Under the pieces are notes generated by a model. It saw only the letters and a list, made by a program, of their open reading frames with translations. It was not told where the DNA came from and did no database searches. Shown here piece by piece: positions 31,358-39,549 of a stretch of 64,000 nucleotides of DNA; within the stretch, counting starts at the first letter, position 1; each line of letters opens with the position of its first letter. Position numbers and translations under genes: made by a program. This stretch comes from a virus, in IMG/VR virus record IMGVR_UViG_3300027972_000007, positions 106,171 through 170,170 of that record. One strand, given 5' to 3'.

Positions 31358-32344
31358 TTAATAATTTTTTATTAATATTTTATCGCCTTTTTTTAATTTT
31401 TCGACTTTTTTCTTACCTTTTGGTGTAAAAATATTATGATTTTTTGTAATTCCTTCATGAAAACAAATATTTCCAAAATTATCTTCAATCGTATATAACT
31501 TTTTTGTATTTTTAATCACATTTTTAAATATTTTAGTTACTTTTTTATTTTCTATTTGTTTTGTCTTAAAATTATATGATTGAACTATATCACCCAATTT
31601 GACATTCTTTATTTTTTTAATGGTATCATCGCCCATTCTAACTGAAGAATCAGGATGAAAACACTCATCAATCAATAATCCTGCAAATCTTTGAAAAAAT
31701 CCAGATTCTTTATTTTGCAGAGTTTGCCATGTACAAATTAAAACTGGTTTTCGTTCGTCGTACTCTTGTCCACTAAATAGAGTACAGACATATTTATCTG
31801 CATCAACCCATCCATAATCTTTAAAGTCTGATAACATTTGAAGCGTAAGATTGGTAGTAGGAACTACCAATAAAACTTGTTTTTGCAATAATAAAAGGTA
31901 TCTAATTAAAACAAAAAGAACTAGACTTTTACCTGAACCCGTAGCACTTACTACCACCCCACGTTTATTCTTTACGGCTATTTTAAATGATTCATCCTGG
32001 TAATCTCTTAACTTAAATTTACTATCTGCAAATAATCTTCGTAAAAATTCATCTAATGTTGAAATCGATATATCATTTCTTATTTCATTAATATCAAATT
32101 TGGTTTCATATTGATATTCATTTTTAATACAAAATCTTTGAAATTCTTTATAAAATCCTATCGGCAACAAAGAATTTTTCATGTCATAAAACGATACTTT
32201 TCCATCCCATTTTTTCATTTTAACAAGAGGATTGAACCACCTATTTTCAATATAGCAAGAAAAATAATCCTTAATTTCTCTTTCTATATCATTATCAGTA
32301 TCCAATTTTAGAAAAATTTCATTATATTTGTATATGTTTATCAA
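31358..32344 (-). CDS. uvsW: UvsW helicase, N-terminal half with N-part of split intein
   Basis: Residues 1-227 are the first RecA-like domain of UvsW: KLRDYQ (Q-like motif), ATGSGKS (Walker A, 134-140), VVPTTNLTLQM, and LLIDE at 223-227, where the DExH box begins. At residue 228 the sequence changes to CFHPDSSVRMGDDTIKKI (intein block A) and GITKNHNIF (block B), and it ends with a stop 101 residues into the intein. The rest of the intein and the second helicase domain are encoded at 58091-59056 on the other strand. Protein trans-splicing should give a ~509-residue helicase. It lies next to uvsY, as in T4. Confidence 0.88.
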   Translation of the reverse strand: MINIYKYNEIFLKLDTDNDIEREIKDYFSCYIENRWFNPLVKMKKWDGKVSFYDMKNSLLPIGFYKEFQRFCIKNEYQYETKFDINEIRNDISISTLDEFLRRLFADSKFKLRDYQDESFKIAVKNKRGVVVSATGSGKSLVLFVLIRYLLLLQKQVLLVVPTTNLTLQMLSDFKDYGWVDADKYVCTLFSGQEYDERKPVLICTWQTLQNKESGFFQRFAGLLIDECFHPDSSVRMGDDTIKKIKNVKLGDIVQSYNFKTKQIENKKVTKIFKNVIKNTKKLYTIEDNFGNICFHEGITKNHNIFTPKGKKKVEKLKKGDKILIKNY

Positions 32345-32755
32345 CTATATACCACCTTCAAGAAATTTACGATAATCAACATAATTTTTAATAGAAAATC
32401 CCATACTTTTCACTGCATCTAATACTTTTTCTAAATATTTGACAATCACCTCCTGGTCGTTAAAGTTCTTCATTAAAGAACACCACTTATCGTCTTTAAA
32501 TATATATGGTTCTATATCTGTTCTCTTATCTAATTTAAATTGATATTCATGTTTATAATAATGGTAAAGTTGGCCATATACCTTTTCTTTTTCTAAAGAC
32601 ATATTCCGAAATATTTTCAATTGTTCGGAAAAGATTTGACTATAATAAGAGTATAATTTTGGAACTATTAATGATTTATTTAAAACATTATTTTTATCTA
32701 TATTAACATCATCATTAACTTTTTCTTGTAATATTCGAAATTCTTTTTCATCCAT
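32345..32755 (-). CDS. uvsY: UvsY-like recombination mediator
   Basis: A 136-residue protein, the same length as T4 UvsY (137), with the matching C-terminal block LDAVKSMGFSIKNYVDYRKFLEGG (UvsY has DAIKSRGFAIKHIQDMRAFE) and the HYYKHEYQF region in the middle. It would help load UvsX on gp32-coated ssDNA. It is immediately upstream of the uvsW N-half, the T4 order. Confidence 0.82.
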   Translation of the reverse strand: MDEKEFRILQEKVNDDVNIDKNNVLNKSLIVPKLYSYYSQIFSEQLKIFRNMSLEKEKVYGQLYHYYKHEYQFKLDKRTDIEPYIFKDDKWCSLMKNFNDQEVIVKYLEKVLDAVKSMGFSIKNYVDYRKFLEGGI

Positions 32756-32811
32756 AATACTATTACCTTTATTTTTTATTAAAGAATATTCTGAAGATTT
32801 TGGTTAATACT

Positions 32812-32840
32812 AATATAACTTATTTGCAGAAAAAAGTCAA
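32812..32840 (-). promoter_or_regulatory. Host-type promoter TTGACT-17-TATATT
   Basis: Minus-strand -35 TTGACT (32840-32835) and -10 TATATT (32817-32812) lie exactly 17 bases apart, ~57 bases upstream of uvsY. Identical boxes and spacing occur at 6422-6450. Confidence 0.65.
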
Positions 32841-32857
32841 GATAAAAATTAATTAAA

Positions 32858-32898
32858 AATTAATTATTGCTTGAGCGTAGCGAAAGCAATAATTAATT
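32858..32898 (-). terminator. Inverted repeat, probable terminator
   Basis: A perfect 15-bp inverted repeat (AATTAATTATTGCTT and its complement) encloses the 11-base loop GAGCGTAGCGA. On the minus strand it is followed by a T-rich run, and the uvsY promoter lies just downstream, so it probably stops transcripts from the 33367-34317 gene. The stem is AT-rich, so strength is uncertain. Confidence 0.5.
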
Positions 32899-33094
32899 TT
32901 ACTTCGTAGTGTAGCGTAGAAGTTATAAATATACAATTTTGCAAATAAAATATTTAAATTTATAGTGAAAACAATAGATTTAGCAAAAATGAAAATAGTA
33001 TCCCCTTTTAAAATATATATAAATATATTAACTAAAATTTTGTAACTTCAAACTTTTATTTTGCAACAATAAACTTTTATCAAGTCTTTAAGTT

Positions 33095-33123
33095 AAATTG
33101 CTTTCGCTATGCTCAAGCAATTT
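33095..33123. repeat. Second GCTT-loop inverted repeat
   Basis: AAATTGCTT/AAGCAATTT (9 bp) encloses TCGCTATGCTC. This loop is the reverse complement, with one change, of the loop at 32873-32883, so the two hairpins are inverted copies of one 21-base element, about 225 bases apart. Between them the sequence is AT-rich with no gene. Confidence 0.6.
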
Positions 33124-33124
33124 A

Positions 33125-33366
33125 TTTTTGTAAACAAAAATTATACCTTTCTATTTATTTTTGCAAGCAAAAGTTTATTCTATATTCTATATTCTTTATT
33201 CTGCATATTGTTTATACTCCTTATTCTGCAAATTATCTATATTCTTTATTTTGCTAACAACAAAAATAATTTTAATGTTTATTATAATACTTGTCTAATA
33301 CCGTTATAAGATTTTTATAATGGTTAAAATTCTTACAATAAAGTAAAAATTTTAAAATTAAATTTT
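33125..33366. repeat. Low-complexity AT-rich gap
   Basis: The right part of a 611-base gap without a gene (32756-33366). It contains many imperfect TATTCT/TTTATTCT units, mainly 33175-33255, and otherwise only A/T runs. No convincing ORF, tRNA or promoter is seen in this part. Confidence 0.6.
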
Positions 33367-34317
33367 TTATAATTTAATTTTTTTAGCTAAAGTATTAAGA
33401 TAAGAGTTTTCAGTTAATTTTGGAAAAATATGTTTTTTACGCCAATCTGATGCATATTCAACATGTCTAGTTCCAAGACTAATTTGTTTATTTTTTTTAT
33501 CTTGTAGAAGACTATGTTCATGTTCTAAATTGGCCATTTTTTCCCAATAATTTATTAAAAATTTCTTATCATTATCGTCATAAAAATAATTACAATCATT
33601 ATATATTAATTTATTTAAAATATGTTCATTTAATTTGCTTGTAGTCGCATAATAATTTTTATAATAATAGTTTCCAGTACATATATTTAATTCATATTCT
33701 GTGTATTTTTTAAATGGTAATTCATCACTTTTAAAATAATTTTTACATTTTTGTCCAATAAAATATTTTGATATATTAGTGCAATCATTATATGATAGAT
33801 TTAAATCATTTCGTAATTCATATTTTGTTACCGGTGTATTATAGTATAATCTTGCTATTAATTCAGTAAATATAAAGTCTCTAAAATTTTTGTATTTTAA
33901 TTTTTTAAATTCATTAAATGTATGATTTTCATAAAGATATAGTTTTGAGTCATAAAAATTAAATATGTTACGATAACCAATTTTAATATTATAGTTTTTA
34001 GTTAGATCAAATATTGTTTTTGTTTGTGATTTTAATTGATATTCAAATTTGTTTTTTTCGATAAAATTAAATTTTGATAATAATTTTAAGTGTGATATAG
34101 TAGTTGGTGTTGAATGTTGATAATTAAATTTTTGTTGTTGAAATATTTTGATTTTTTTTGGATCGATGTTATTTTTTAAAAATATGCACGGTATATACGT
34201 ATCTAATATAGTATTTGGTAGATTTAGTTTATTGAACAATATAGGGAGATTAAAGAGTAATGGCTCTTTATCTTCATCTATTTGCTCTTTATAGTAAAAT
34301 TTATATTTTTCTGTCAT
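33367..34317 (-). CDS. Hypothetical protein
   Basis: A 316-residue, highly basic, Tyr/Asn-rich protein (start MTEKYKFYYKEQIDEDKEPL). It has possible helix-turn-helix character (TPVTKYELRNDLNLSYNDCTNISKYF) in the middle, which would suit a replication initiator or DNA-binding protein, but I cannot name a family. It is flanked on both sides by long AT-rich, motif-filled non-coding stretches, unusual in this compact genome. Confidence 0.55.
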   Translation of the reverse strand: MTEKYKFYYKEQIDEDKEPLLFNLPILFNKLNLPNTILDTYIPCIFLKNNIDPKKIKIFQQQKFNYQHSTPTTISHLKLLSKFNFIEKNKFEYQLKSQTKTIFDLTKNYNIKIGYRNIFNFYDSKLYLYENHTFNEFKKLKYKNFRDFIFTELIARLYYNTPVTKYELRNDLNLSYNDCTNISKYFIGQKCKNYFKSDELPFKKYTEYELNICTGNYYYKNYYATTSKLNEHILNKLIYNDCNYFYDDNDKKFLINYWEKMANLEHEHSLLQDKKNKQISLGTRHVEYASDWRKKHIFPKLTENSYLNTLAKKIKL

Positions 34318-34350
34318 TCGAAATTTCTTTTATAAATAGTTTTGAGGGAC

Positions 34351-34382
34351 AGCCAACTTTACTGTCATTCAGTTGGTTTTTT
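34351..34382 (+). terminator. Rho-independent terminator
   Basis: AGCCAACT (34351-34358), a 12-base loop and AGTTGGTT are followed by a run of T. It points along the plus strand although no plus gene lies to the left. A TATAAATA box at 34331-34338 lies just upstream, so a very short (~40-nt) plus-strand transcript is conceivable. Confidence 0.55.
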
Positions 34383-34419
34383 GAACAAGTCGACATTCAG
34401 AATTACCTCACTTTTTAAT

Positions 34420-34450
34420 TATTTATAACCGACGTTTTTAATTATTTATA
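34420..34450 (-). promoter_or_regulatory. Two TATAAATA late boxes
   Basis: Exact minus-strand TATAAATA at 34427-34420 and again at 34450-34443, 23 bases apart, about 105-130 bases upstream of the 33367-34317 gene. They lie within a 318-base gap (34318-34635) that otherwise holds the terminator, AT-rich DNA and a copy of the dispersed motif. Confidence 0.45.
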
Positions 34451-34590
34451 ATAACAATTTTTTTTTATCATTAAAATTTACTTTACATGTAATAATTTTC
34501 ATTATAATTTATTGATTTATATAGCGAAAATATTTTTTAAAAATAGTAAAAATATCTTAAATTCATACTAAAAATTAAATTTTACTTTTT

Positions 34591-34620
34591 AAAATAATTG
34601 ATTTAATTTTAAAAACAAGA
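34591..34620 (-). repeat. Dispersed AT-rich motif, copy 4
   Basis: The minus-strand copy reads CTTGTTTTTAAAATTAAATC then AATTATTTT, almost identical to copy 5 on the other strand at 34938-34969. It begins 15 bases after the stop codon of the small 34636-34797 gene. Confidence 0.65.
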
Positions 34621-34635
34621 TTTATTTTAAATTTA

Positions 34636-34797
34636 TTATTTTTTGTTCTTTTCGTCTAATTTAATCTTCCACAATCTATGTGAGCATTTGGAAGGTTCTA
34701 TATATTCATCTTGTTTTTTATCTAATTTTGCTAATTCACACTCACCCAATTCATTTCTTGGGCAATTATCAATTTCACATTTTGAATTAGTAGTCAT
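34636..34797 (-). CDS. Small cysteine-containing protein
   Basis: A 53-residue ORF with AAAAAGGA six bases before its ATG. Four cysteines in CEIDNC, GECELA and KCSHRLW suggest a small zinc-binding fold. It is not recognised. It is the first minus-strand gene at the divergent switch point and has an upstream TATAAATA box. Confidence 0.6.
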   Translation of the reverse strand: MTTNSKCEIDNCPRNELGECELAKLDKKQDEYIEPSKCSHRLWKIKLDEKNKK

Positions 34798-34991
34798 AAA
34801 AAATCCTTTTTATTTAATAAAATAATAGATTTAATCAATACTATTTTAATTATTTATAATTTCTATGAAAACAGGAAAATAATTTTATATAATAGTAATA
34901 ATGAGCATATATTATAATATAATAAAGTTTTAATTTTTCTTGTTTTTAAAATTAAATCAATTATTTTTTAATTATAAGAAAAGGAAAATAT
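34798..34991. promoter_or_regulatory. Divergent promoter region
   Basis: The ~195-bp gap between the minus-strand and plus-strand halves. It holds a minus-strand TATAAATA (34858-34851), a partial dispersed motif on the minus strand (34819-34832) and a full copy on the plus strand (34938-34969: CTTGTTTTTAAAATTAAATC then AATTATTTTT), followed by AAGGAAAA before the 34992 gene. It is strongly AT-rich, so an origin function is also possible. Confidence 0.6.
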
Positions 34992-35438
34992 ATGAAAAAT
35001 TATGCTGAACTTCATGATACTTTTTTGAAAAAAGTTAAAGAAAATTTGCCTGAATTAGAAGAAACTTTAAAAAGAGTAAGCGATCACTGGCATTATGAAG
35101 ATTTGATATATAGATTTTATCATTATTCATTTAAGGTTTTTTATATTCAATCAGAGACAGAAAAAATGTTAGAAGTATTAAAGAAGTTAAAACCTAACGA
35201 AAAATGTGAATTTAATGATTTTTTTAAACAGATAGTGATAGAGGGAGTGTGCAAACGTTTTAATTCAGATACAACTAATAAACATTGGTTAAAAGAAACG
35301 AAACCAATGTTAGAAGCATTTTTTCATTGCAAATATTTTATTGAAATGGCTGTTAAATATGGAAAAGAATTAGAAAAAGCGCCTGAATGCATGCCGTCTG
35401 GATGGGCTGGGTTGTTATATTTGTATAATTTGAGGTAA
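34992..35438 (+). CDS. Conserved-type hypothetical protein
   Basis: A 148-residue helical protein: VSDHWHYEDLIYRFYHYSFKVFYIQ, then KHWLKETKPMLEAFFHCKYFIEMAVKYG, ending MPSGWAGLLYLYNLR. I associate this pattern (HWxYEDxIYRFYHxSFKV...PSGWAxLLYLYNLR) with a family found in both bacteria and phages, function unknown; this was not checked. First gene of the plus-strand block. Confidence 0.65.
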   Translation: MKNYAELHDTFLKKVKENLPELEETLKRVSDHWHYEDLIYRFYHYSFKVFYIQSETEKMLEVLKKLKPNEKCEFNDFFKQIVIEGVCKRFNSDTTNKHWLKETKPMLEAFFHCKYFIEMAVKYGKELEKAPECMPSGWAGLLYLYNLR

Positions 35439-35440
35439 AC

Positions 35441-35977
35441 ATGAAAATAGAAAGTTTTGGAAATACTGCAAGAAAGAGTGATATTGTTTTAACGCCAGAA
35501 TTAATAGCGAAGGATATAATAGAATATTTTAAACCTTCAGGTATTATTTTAGACCCATGTCGAGGTATTAATGCAGTTTTTCATAAATATATGCCTATAG
35601 GTTCTCCATTTTGTGAAATTCAAGAAGGTATTAATTTTTTTGAATATAATAAATATGTTGATTGGATTATAGGTAATCCACCATATTCGATTTTTAGAGA
35701 ATGGATTACTCATAGTTTTAGTATTTCTAATAATATTGTTTATTTGCTGCCGATTCAATTAGTTTATAATCCGTTACTATTATTACGCGAAATATTTGAA
35801 TATGGCGGTATACCTCATATTAGATGGTATGATGTCGGATCGTATATTTTTTGGAGCCGTTCAAGAATTATAGTAGCAGTTTATTTTAAGAAAAATTATA
35901 AAGGTCCTACTTCGTGGAGTATAGTAAAAAATATATCACAAGATACAAAAATTAAATCATTTATTGAGATGGAATAA
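35441..35977 (+). CDS. N6-adenine methyltransferase-like protein
   Basis: A 178-residue protein. ILDPCRG near residue 38 is a SAM-binding motif variant and DWIIGNPPYSIF near residue 72 is the catalytic NPPY motif of adenine-N6 methyltransferases. It is short for a Dam-type enzyme and lacks a clear separate target-recognition domain. It could protect or regulate phage DNA. Different from the two tandem methyltransferases at 48-49.5 kb. Confidence 0.7.
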   Translation: MKIESFGNTARKSDIVLTPELIAKDIIEYFKPSGIILDPCRGINAVFHKYMPIGSPFCEIQEGINFFEYNKYVDWIIGNPPYSIFREWITHSFSISNNIVYLLPIQLVYNPLLLLREIFEYGGIPHIRWYDVGSYIFWSRSRIIVAVYFKKNYKGPTSWSIVKNISQDTKIKSFIEME

Positions 35978-35979
35978 AT

Positions 35980-36213
35980 ATGGAAGAAATGAAAGATAAC
36001 TTTTTGGAATTTAGAAAAAATATTGATAATGTTATCACTTATTTAACTAATTTAAGGAATGAAATTAATAAAAATAACGCCAATTTAGTAGAAATATTTA
36101 TTTCAGAAAAACAAGAATCGGAACCGTTTTATAATTCGTATAATACAGTAACTGAATTTGAACCAATATGGAAAGAAAAAGAAATATTAATACGGGACTT
36201 TAGACGGGCATAA
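35980..36213 (+). CDS. Hypothetical protein
   Basis: A 77-residue helical, mildly acidic protein (start MEEMKDNFLEFRKNIDNVI). It is not recognised. It lies between the methyltransferase-like gene and the gp46 gene with short gaps. Confidence 0.5.
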   Translation: MEEMKDNFLEFRKNIDNVITYLTNLRNEINKNNANLVEIFISEKQESEPFYNSYNTVTEFEPIWKEKEILIRDFRRA

Positions 36214-36224
36214 GGATTTCAAAT

Positions 36225-38387
36225 ATGTACATTCATTTCGAGTATATTTCATTTAAAAATTTTCTAAGTTATCCTGCAACTGAAACTAAATTCGAATTTA
36301 AAAAAGGATTTAGTTTACTGACTGCAAAAAATGGCGAAGGAAAATCATCAGTTATTGACGCTTTATCATATAATCTTTTTGGCGAGCCATACAGAAAAAT
36401 TAAATTAGAAGAGCTTATTAATAGAACAAACCGTAAATGTCTTTATACTGAATCGCAATTTAGAATTAATAAAGATGTATATAAAATTATTCGAATGATG
36501 AAACCCGATAAATTAATTATAAAGAAGAACGATACTGAATTGGATATGTTATCGTCAAAGAAATTAATGCAGGAAGAAATTGATAAAATTCTTGGCATAG
36601 ATTATAAAATGTTTAAAAATGTTATTTCACTTGCTATTAACTATAATAAGCCGTTCTTAGAATTATCAAAGCAGGAAAAGAGAGAGATTATTGAATTGAT
36701 TTTTAATGTAGATATTTTTGGCGAAATGTTAAAAGTATTAAAAAAGAAAATATCAATACTTTCTACTGATGTTGAAATAGATAAAAATACAGTAAAAATA
36801 AAAGAAGATAATATAGTAGAAGAGAAGAAAAGAATTGGAAATTTGAAGAAAAGTAAAGAAAATTTTGAAAAGAAGAAGAAAGAAGAAATTGTTGATATTG
36901 AAGATGATATTGATAGAAAAATAGTAAGTATAGAAAAAACAAAACAAAAAATCGAAGAATTAAAAACATTATTAAAAAATATTAATGAATTGAATGAAAC
37001 AACTATTAAAGAATATGAACAAAAAATAATTGAAGAAACGAAAAAAATTGAAGATCAAACTAAAAAAGTAGAAGAAAATATAAGTAATGAAATTGTTGAA
37101 TATAATAAAAAAATAGAAAGTGTTAAAAGGGAAATACTTAATTTAGAAAATGAATTAACAGAAAAAATAGAAAAATTAAAAGAGAATTTAATTGAGTATG
37201 AAAAGGTAGACATTAACAAAGAATCAGAAATTTTAAAACAAATAAAAGTTAAGGAAAATGAAAGTTATTCATTAGAAAAAGACAAAATTAGAATAGGAAA
37301 GAAAGTAGATTTTTTTAAGAATAATGATATTTGTCCGGAATGTGAAGAAAAAATAAGTGAAGAAAAAAGGAATATTAAAATAGAAGAAAAAAATACTCAA
37401 ATAAAAGATATTTTGGAGAATATAAAAAATATTGGGGCAGAAGTCGATATATTAGAAAATAAGATAAAAATTATTAATGAAAAGAAGGTTTTAGAAAGTA
37501 ATGTGAAATTTGAAGAAACAAAAAAGAAAAATGATATTGAAAAATATGATAAATTAATAAAAGAATATAGTGATAAGATATTATTTTTAAACCAATCATT
37601 AGAGAATAAAATTCAAAATATAAAATTATCTTCTAAAGTAAAAGATTATGGGCACGAAATTGATAAATTAAAACAAAACGTAAAGAAAAAAGAAGTCGAT
37701 TCTCAAATACAATTAGAAGAGAAAAATATTGAAAATAATTTATTGAATATTGAAAGTTTAAAAGTTAAAAAAGTTAATGAAGAAAAAAGAGAATTTGATG
37801 TTAATATTGTTGAAATAGAAAAAGAATTTGAAATTAAATGTGATGAATACAAAAATTTATATACTAAATATAAGAGTAATTCTGATCATTTAGATAACTG
37901 CAATATAGCAAAAGAATTATTGTCAGAAAAAGGAATTAAGGCATATTTCTTTAAGAAATTAATACCAATCCTTAATCATAAAGTTAATGGTTATTTAGGT
38001 AAATTTGATTTACCAGTATGTATAGTTTTTTCGGAAGAGATGGAAGAAAAAATTTCTACTTTAGACGGAAGAGAATCGAGTATTAATTATTTTAGTTTTT
38101 CTGCAGGAGAAAGAAAGAGAATAGATTTAAGTATATTATTTAGTTTTATCGATACTATGAAATTAATATCTAATTGGCAGTGTAATATTTATTTTCTCGA
38201 CGAAGTGTTAGATTCAGGTATTGATTCAGATGGGTTAGAAAGTCTTATAAATAATTTAAAGGAGATGTCAGTCAATTCAAAAGATATTGCTATTTATTTA
38301 ATTAGCCATAAACTGCAAGATGATTCAATTTTTGACAATGTAATTAAGGTAGAAAAAGAATTAGGATTTTCAAAAATAATTTTTTAA
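36225..38387 (+). CDS. 46: Recombination nuclease ATPase subunit (gp46/SbcC/Rad50-like)
   Basis: A 720-residue ATPase: Walker A NGEGKSS (36-42) at the N-terminus, a very long charged coiled coil interrupted by a CPEC zinc hook near residue 370, the ABC signature FSAGERKR near 625 and Walker B IYFLDEVLDSG near 656. It pairs with the gp47-like nuclease encoded at 39.6-40.6 kb to resect DNA ends for recombination-dependent replication. T4 gp46 is 560 residues; the coiled coil here is longer. Confidence 0.93.
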   Translation: MYIHFEYISFKNFLSYPATETKFEFKKGFSLLTAKNGEGKSSVIDALSYNLFGEPYRKIKLEELINRTNRKCLYTESQFRINKDVYKIIRMMKPDKLIIKKNDTELDMLSSKKLMQEEIDKILGIDYKMFKNVISLAINYNKPFLELSKQEKREIIELIFNVDIFGEMLKVLKKKISILSTDVEIDKNTVKIKEDNIVEEKKRIGNLKKSKENFEKKKKEEIVDIEDDIDRKIVSIEKTKQKIEELKTLLKNINELNETTIKEYEQKIIEETKKIEDQTKKVEENISNEIVEYNKKIESVKREILNLENELTEKIEKLKENLIEYEKVDINKESEILKQIKVKENESYSLEKDKIRIGKKVDFFKNNDICPECEEKISEEKRNIKIEEKNTQIKDILENIKNIGAEVDILENKIKIINEKKVLESNVKFEETKKKNDIEKYDKLIKEYSDKILFLNQSLENKIQNIKLSSKVKDYGHEIDKLKQNVKKKEVDSQIQLEEKNIENNLLNIESLKVKKVNEEKREFDVNIVEIEKEFEIKCDEYKNLYTKYKSNSDHLDNCNIAKELLSEKGIKAYFFKKLIPILNHKVNGYLGKFDLPVCIVFSEEMEEKISTLDGRESSINYFSFSAGERKRIDLSILFSFIDTMKLISNWQCNIYFLDEVLDSGIDSDGLESLINNLKEMSVNSKDIAIYLISHKLQDDSIFDNVIKVEKELGFSKIIF

Positions 38388-38394
38388 AGGAATT

Positions 38395-38994
38395 ATGATG
38401 TTTAGAAATATTGTTAGAAGAATAGAAAGATTATTTCAGAGAATATTTAGAGGATGGGATGATAGTGATTTGTGGAGTATCGATTATTCATTTTCTAAAT
38501 GGTTTTTGAAACTATATAATAAAGATTTTAAATTTAGATTTATATTTGTGGAATCATTTAAAGCATTCAATTTAGTATTAAATGAAAGTTATTTAGATTA
38601 TATAGGAATAGATGATTATAAAAGATTATTAGAAGAAAGAGAAAAAGAAATTGATAAAGGGATTAATGAATTAGTAACAAACTATTTTCTTTGGCAAGAA
38701 TATGGTATAGTTGATTGGTTATTACCGAGGTTGAAAAGATTTAGAGAAATGACTAATGGATATCCGACAATAATACCTATAAGTATGAGGTATAAAGATT
38801 TAAAATTAGACGATAAAAAAGAACAAGAATTGACTGAAATGGGATTTAAACAATGGAAACAAATATTAGATAAAATGATTTTAGCATTAGAATTATTAAA
38901 TGAAGAGTTTTATTATTGCGATCCAGTAAAATTAAGAAATGTTAGAAAAGGATTGCAATATTTTAGAAAATATTTTAGAGCATTATGTGATTGA
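38395..38994 (+). CDS. Phage hypothetical protein (GWDDSDLWS type)
   Basis: A 199-residue protein: FRGWDDSDLWSIDYSFSKWFL at the start, LLPRLKRFREMTNGYP in the middle, then MGFKQWKQILDKMILALELL. I associate these landmarks with a widespread family of phage proteins without known function; not checked. Lies between the gp46 and sigma factor genes. Confidence 0.65.
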   Translation: MMFRNIVRRIERLFQRIFRGWDDSDLWSIDYSFSKWFLKLYNKDFKFRFIFVESFKAFNLVLNESYLDYIGIDDYKRLLEEREKEIDKGINELVTNYFLWQEYGIVDWLLPRLKRFREMTNGYPTIIPISMRYKDLKLDDKKEQELTEMGFKQWKQILDKMILALELLNEEFYYCDPVKLRNVRKGLQYFRKYFRALCD

Positions 38995-39000
38995 GGTATT

Positions 39001-39453
39001 ATGTCTGAATATGTAAATAATGATGATTTTTATTTATTAATAAAAGAGTATCGTAGAACTAAATCTAAAAAAAATTATGAACAAATAGGAAAGATTTTTT
39101 TAGAAATAGTTAATCATTTATTATATAGCCCCCGTTTCATCAATTATGATGATAATATTAAAACTAATATTGTTTCTGATGCGTGTTGGTTTATGGTAAA
39201 ATATATGGATAATTTTGATAGTGAACAATATTCAAATCCATTTTCATATTTTACTACATGTGCGTGGAACGCCGTATTAGCTAATATTAATAAGTTCCAT
39301 AAAACACATAGAACCACAATTTCTTTAAATTCTATGGATAATTTAAATGAAACAGATTCGGTTAATGTAGATTATAATGAAACGTATAAAGTTGATGAAG
39401 ACTTTGTTGAAAATGAAATTAAAAAATATATTTCTCATTATTATAAAACATAG
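39001..39453 (+). CDS. 55: Late transcription sigma factor (T4 gp55-like)
   Basis: A 150-residue protein. The block SDACWFMVKYMDNFDSEQYSN followed by PFSYFTTCAWNAVLANINKF matches the sigma region 2-like core of gp55 proteins. In T4, gp55 with gp33 and the clamp directs host RNA polymerase to late promoters with TATAAATA at -10. Such boxes are present in this window. Shorter than T4 gp55 (185). The stop codon overlaps the first bases of a tRNA-like sequence. Confidence 0.8.
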   Translation: MSEYVNNDDFYLLIKEYRRTKSKKNYEQIGKIFLEIVNHLLYSPRFINYDDNIKTNIVSDACWFMVKYMDNFDSEQYSNPFSYFTTCAWNAVLANINKFHKTHRTTISLNSMDNLNETDSVNVDYNETYKVDEDFVENEIKKYISHYYKT

Positions 39454-39527
39454 CAGGGTGGACTGGATGAGGTACCAGCTCAGCCTCATAAGCTGAATTA
39501 AGTGAGTTCGAGTCTCACCCCCTGCTA
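39452..39527 (+). tRNA. tRNA with CAT anticodon (Met or Ile2 type), irregular
   Basis: The anticodon arm TCAGC-CTCATAA-GCTGA and the T arm GTGAG-TTCGAGT-CTCAC are perfect. The acceptor stem AGCAGGG/CCCTGCT has 7 pairs. The D arm (CTGG/CCAG) is shifted, and one extra C lies between the T stem and the acceptor strand. The 3' end reads ACC, then T, so CCA is not fully encoded. It overlaps the gp55 stop codon. CAT could be elongator/initiator Met, or Ile if modified to lysidine. Confidence 0.6.
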
Positions 39528-39549
39528 CCTTATTCTGAAGGAGTTGAAA

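Noticed and set aside
36753-36969. Minus-strand Phe/Tyr-rich ORFs opposite gp46
   Set aside because: They mirror the Lys/Glu-rich coiled coil of gp46 on the other strand and have no ribosome binding site.
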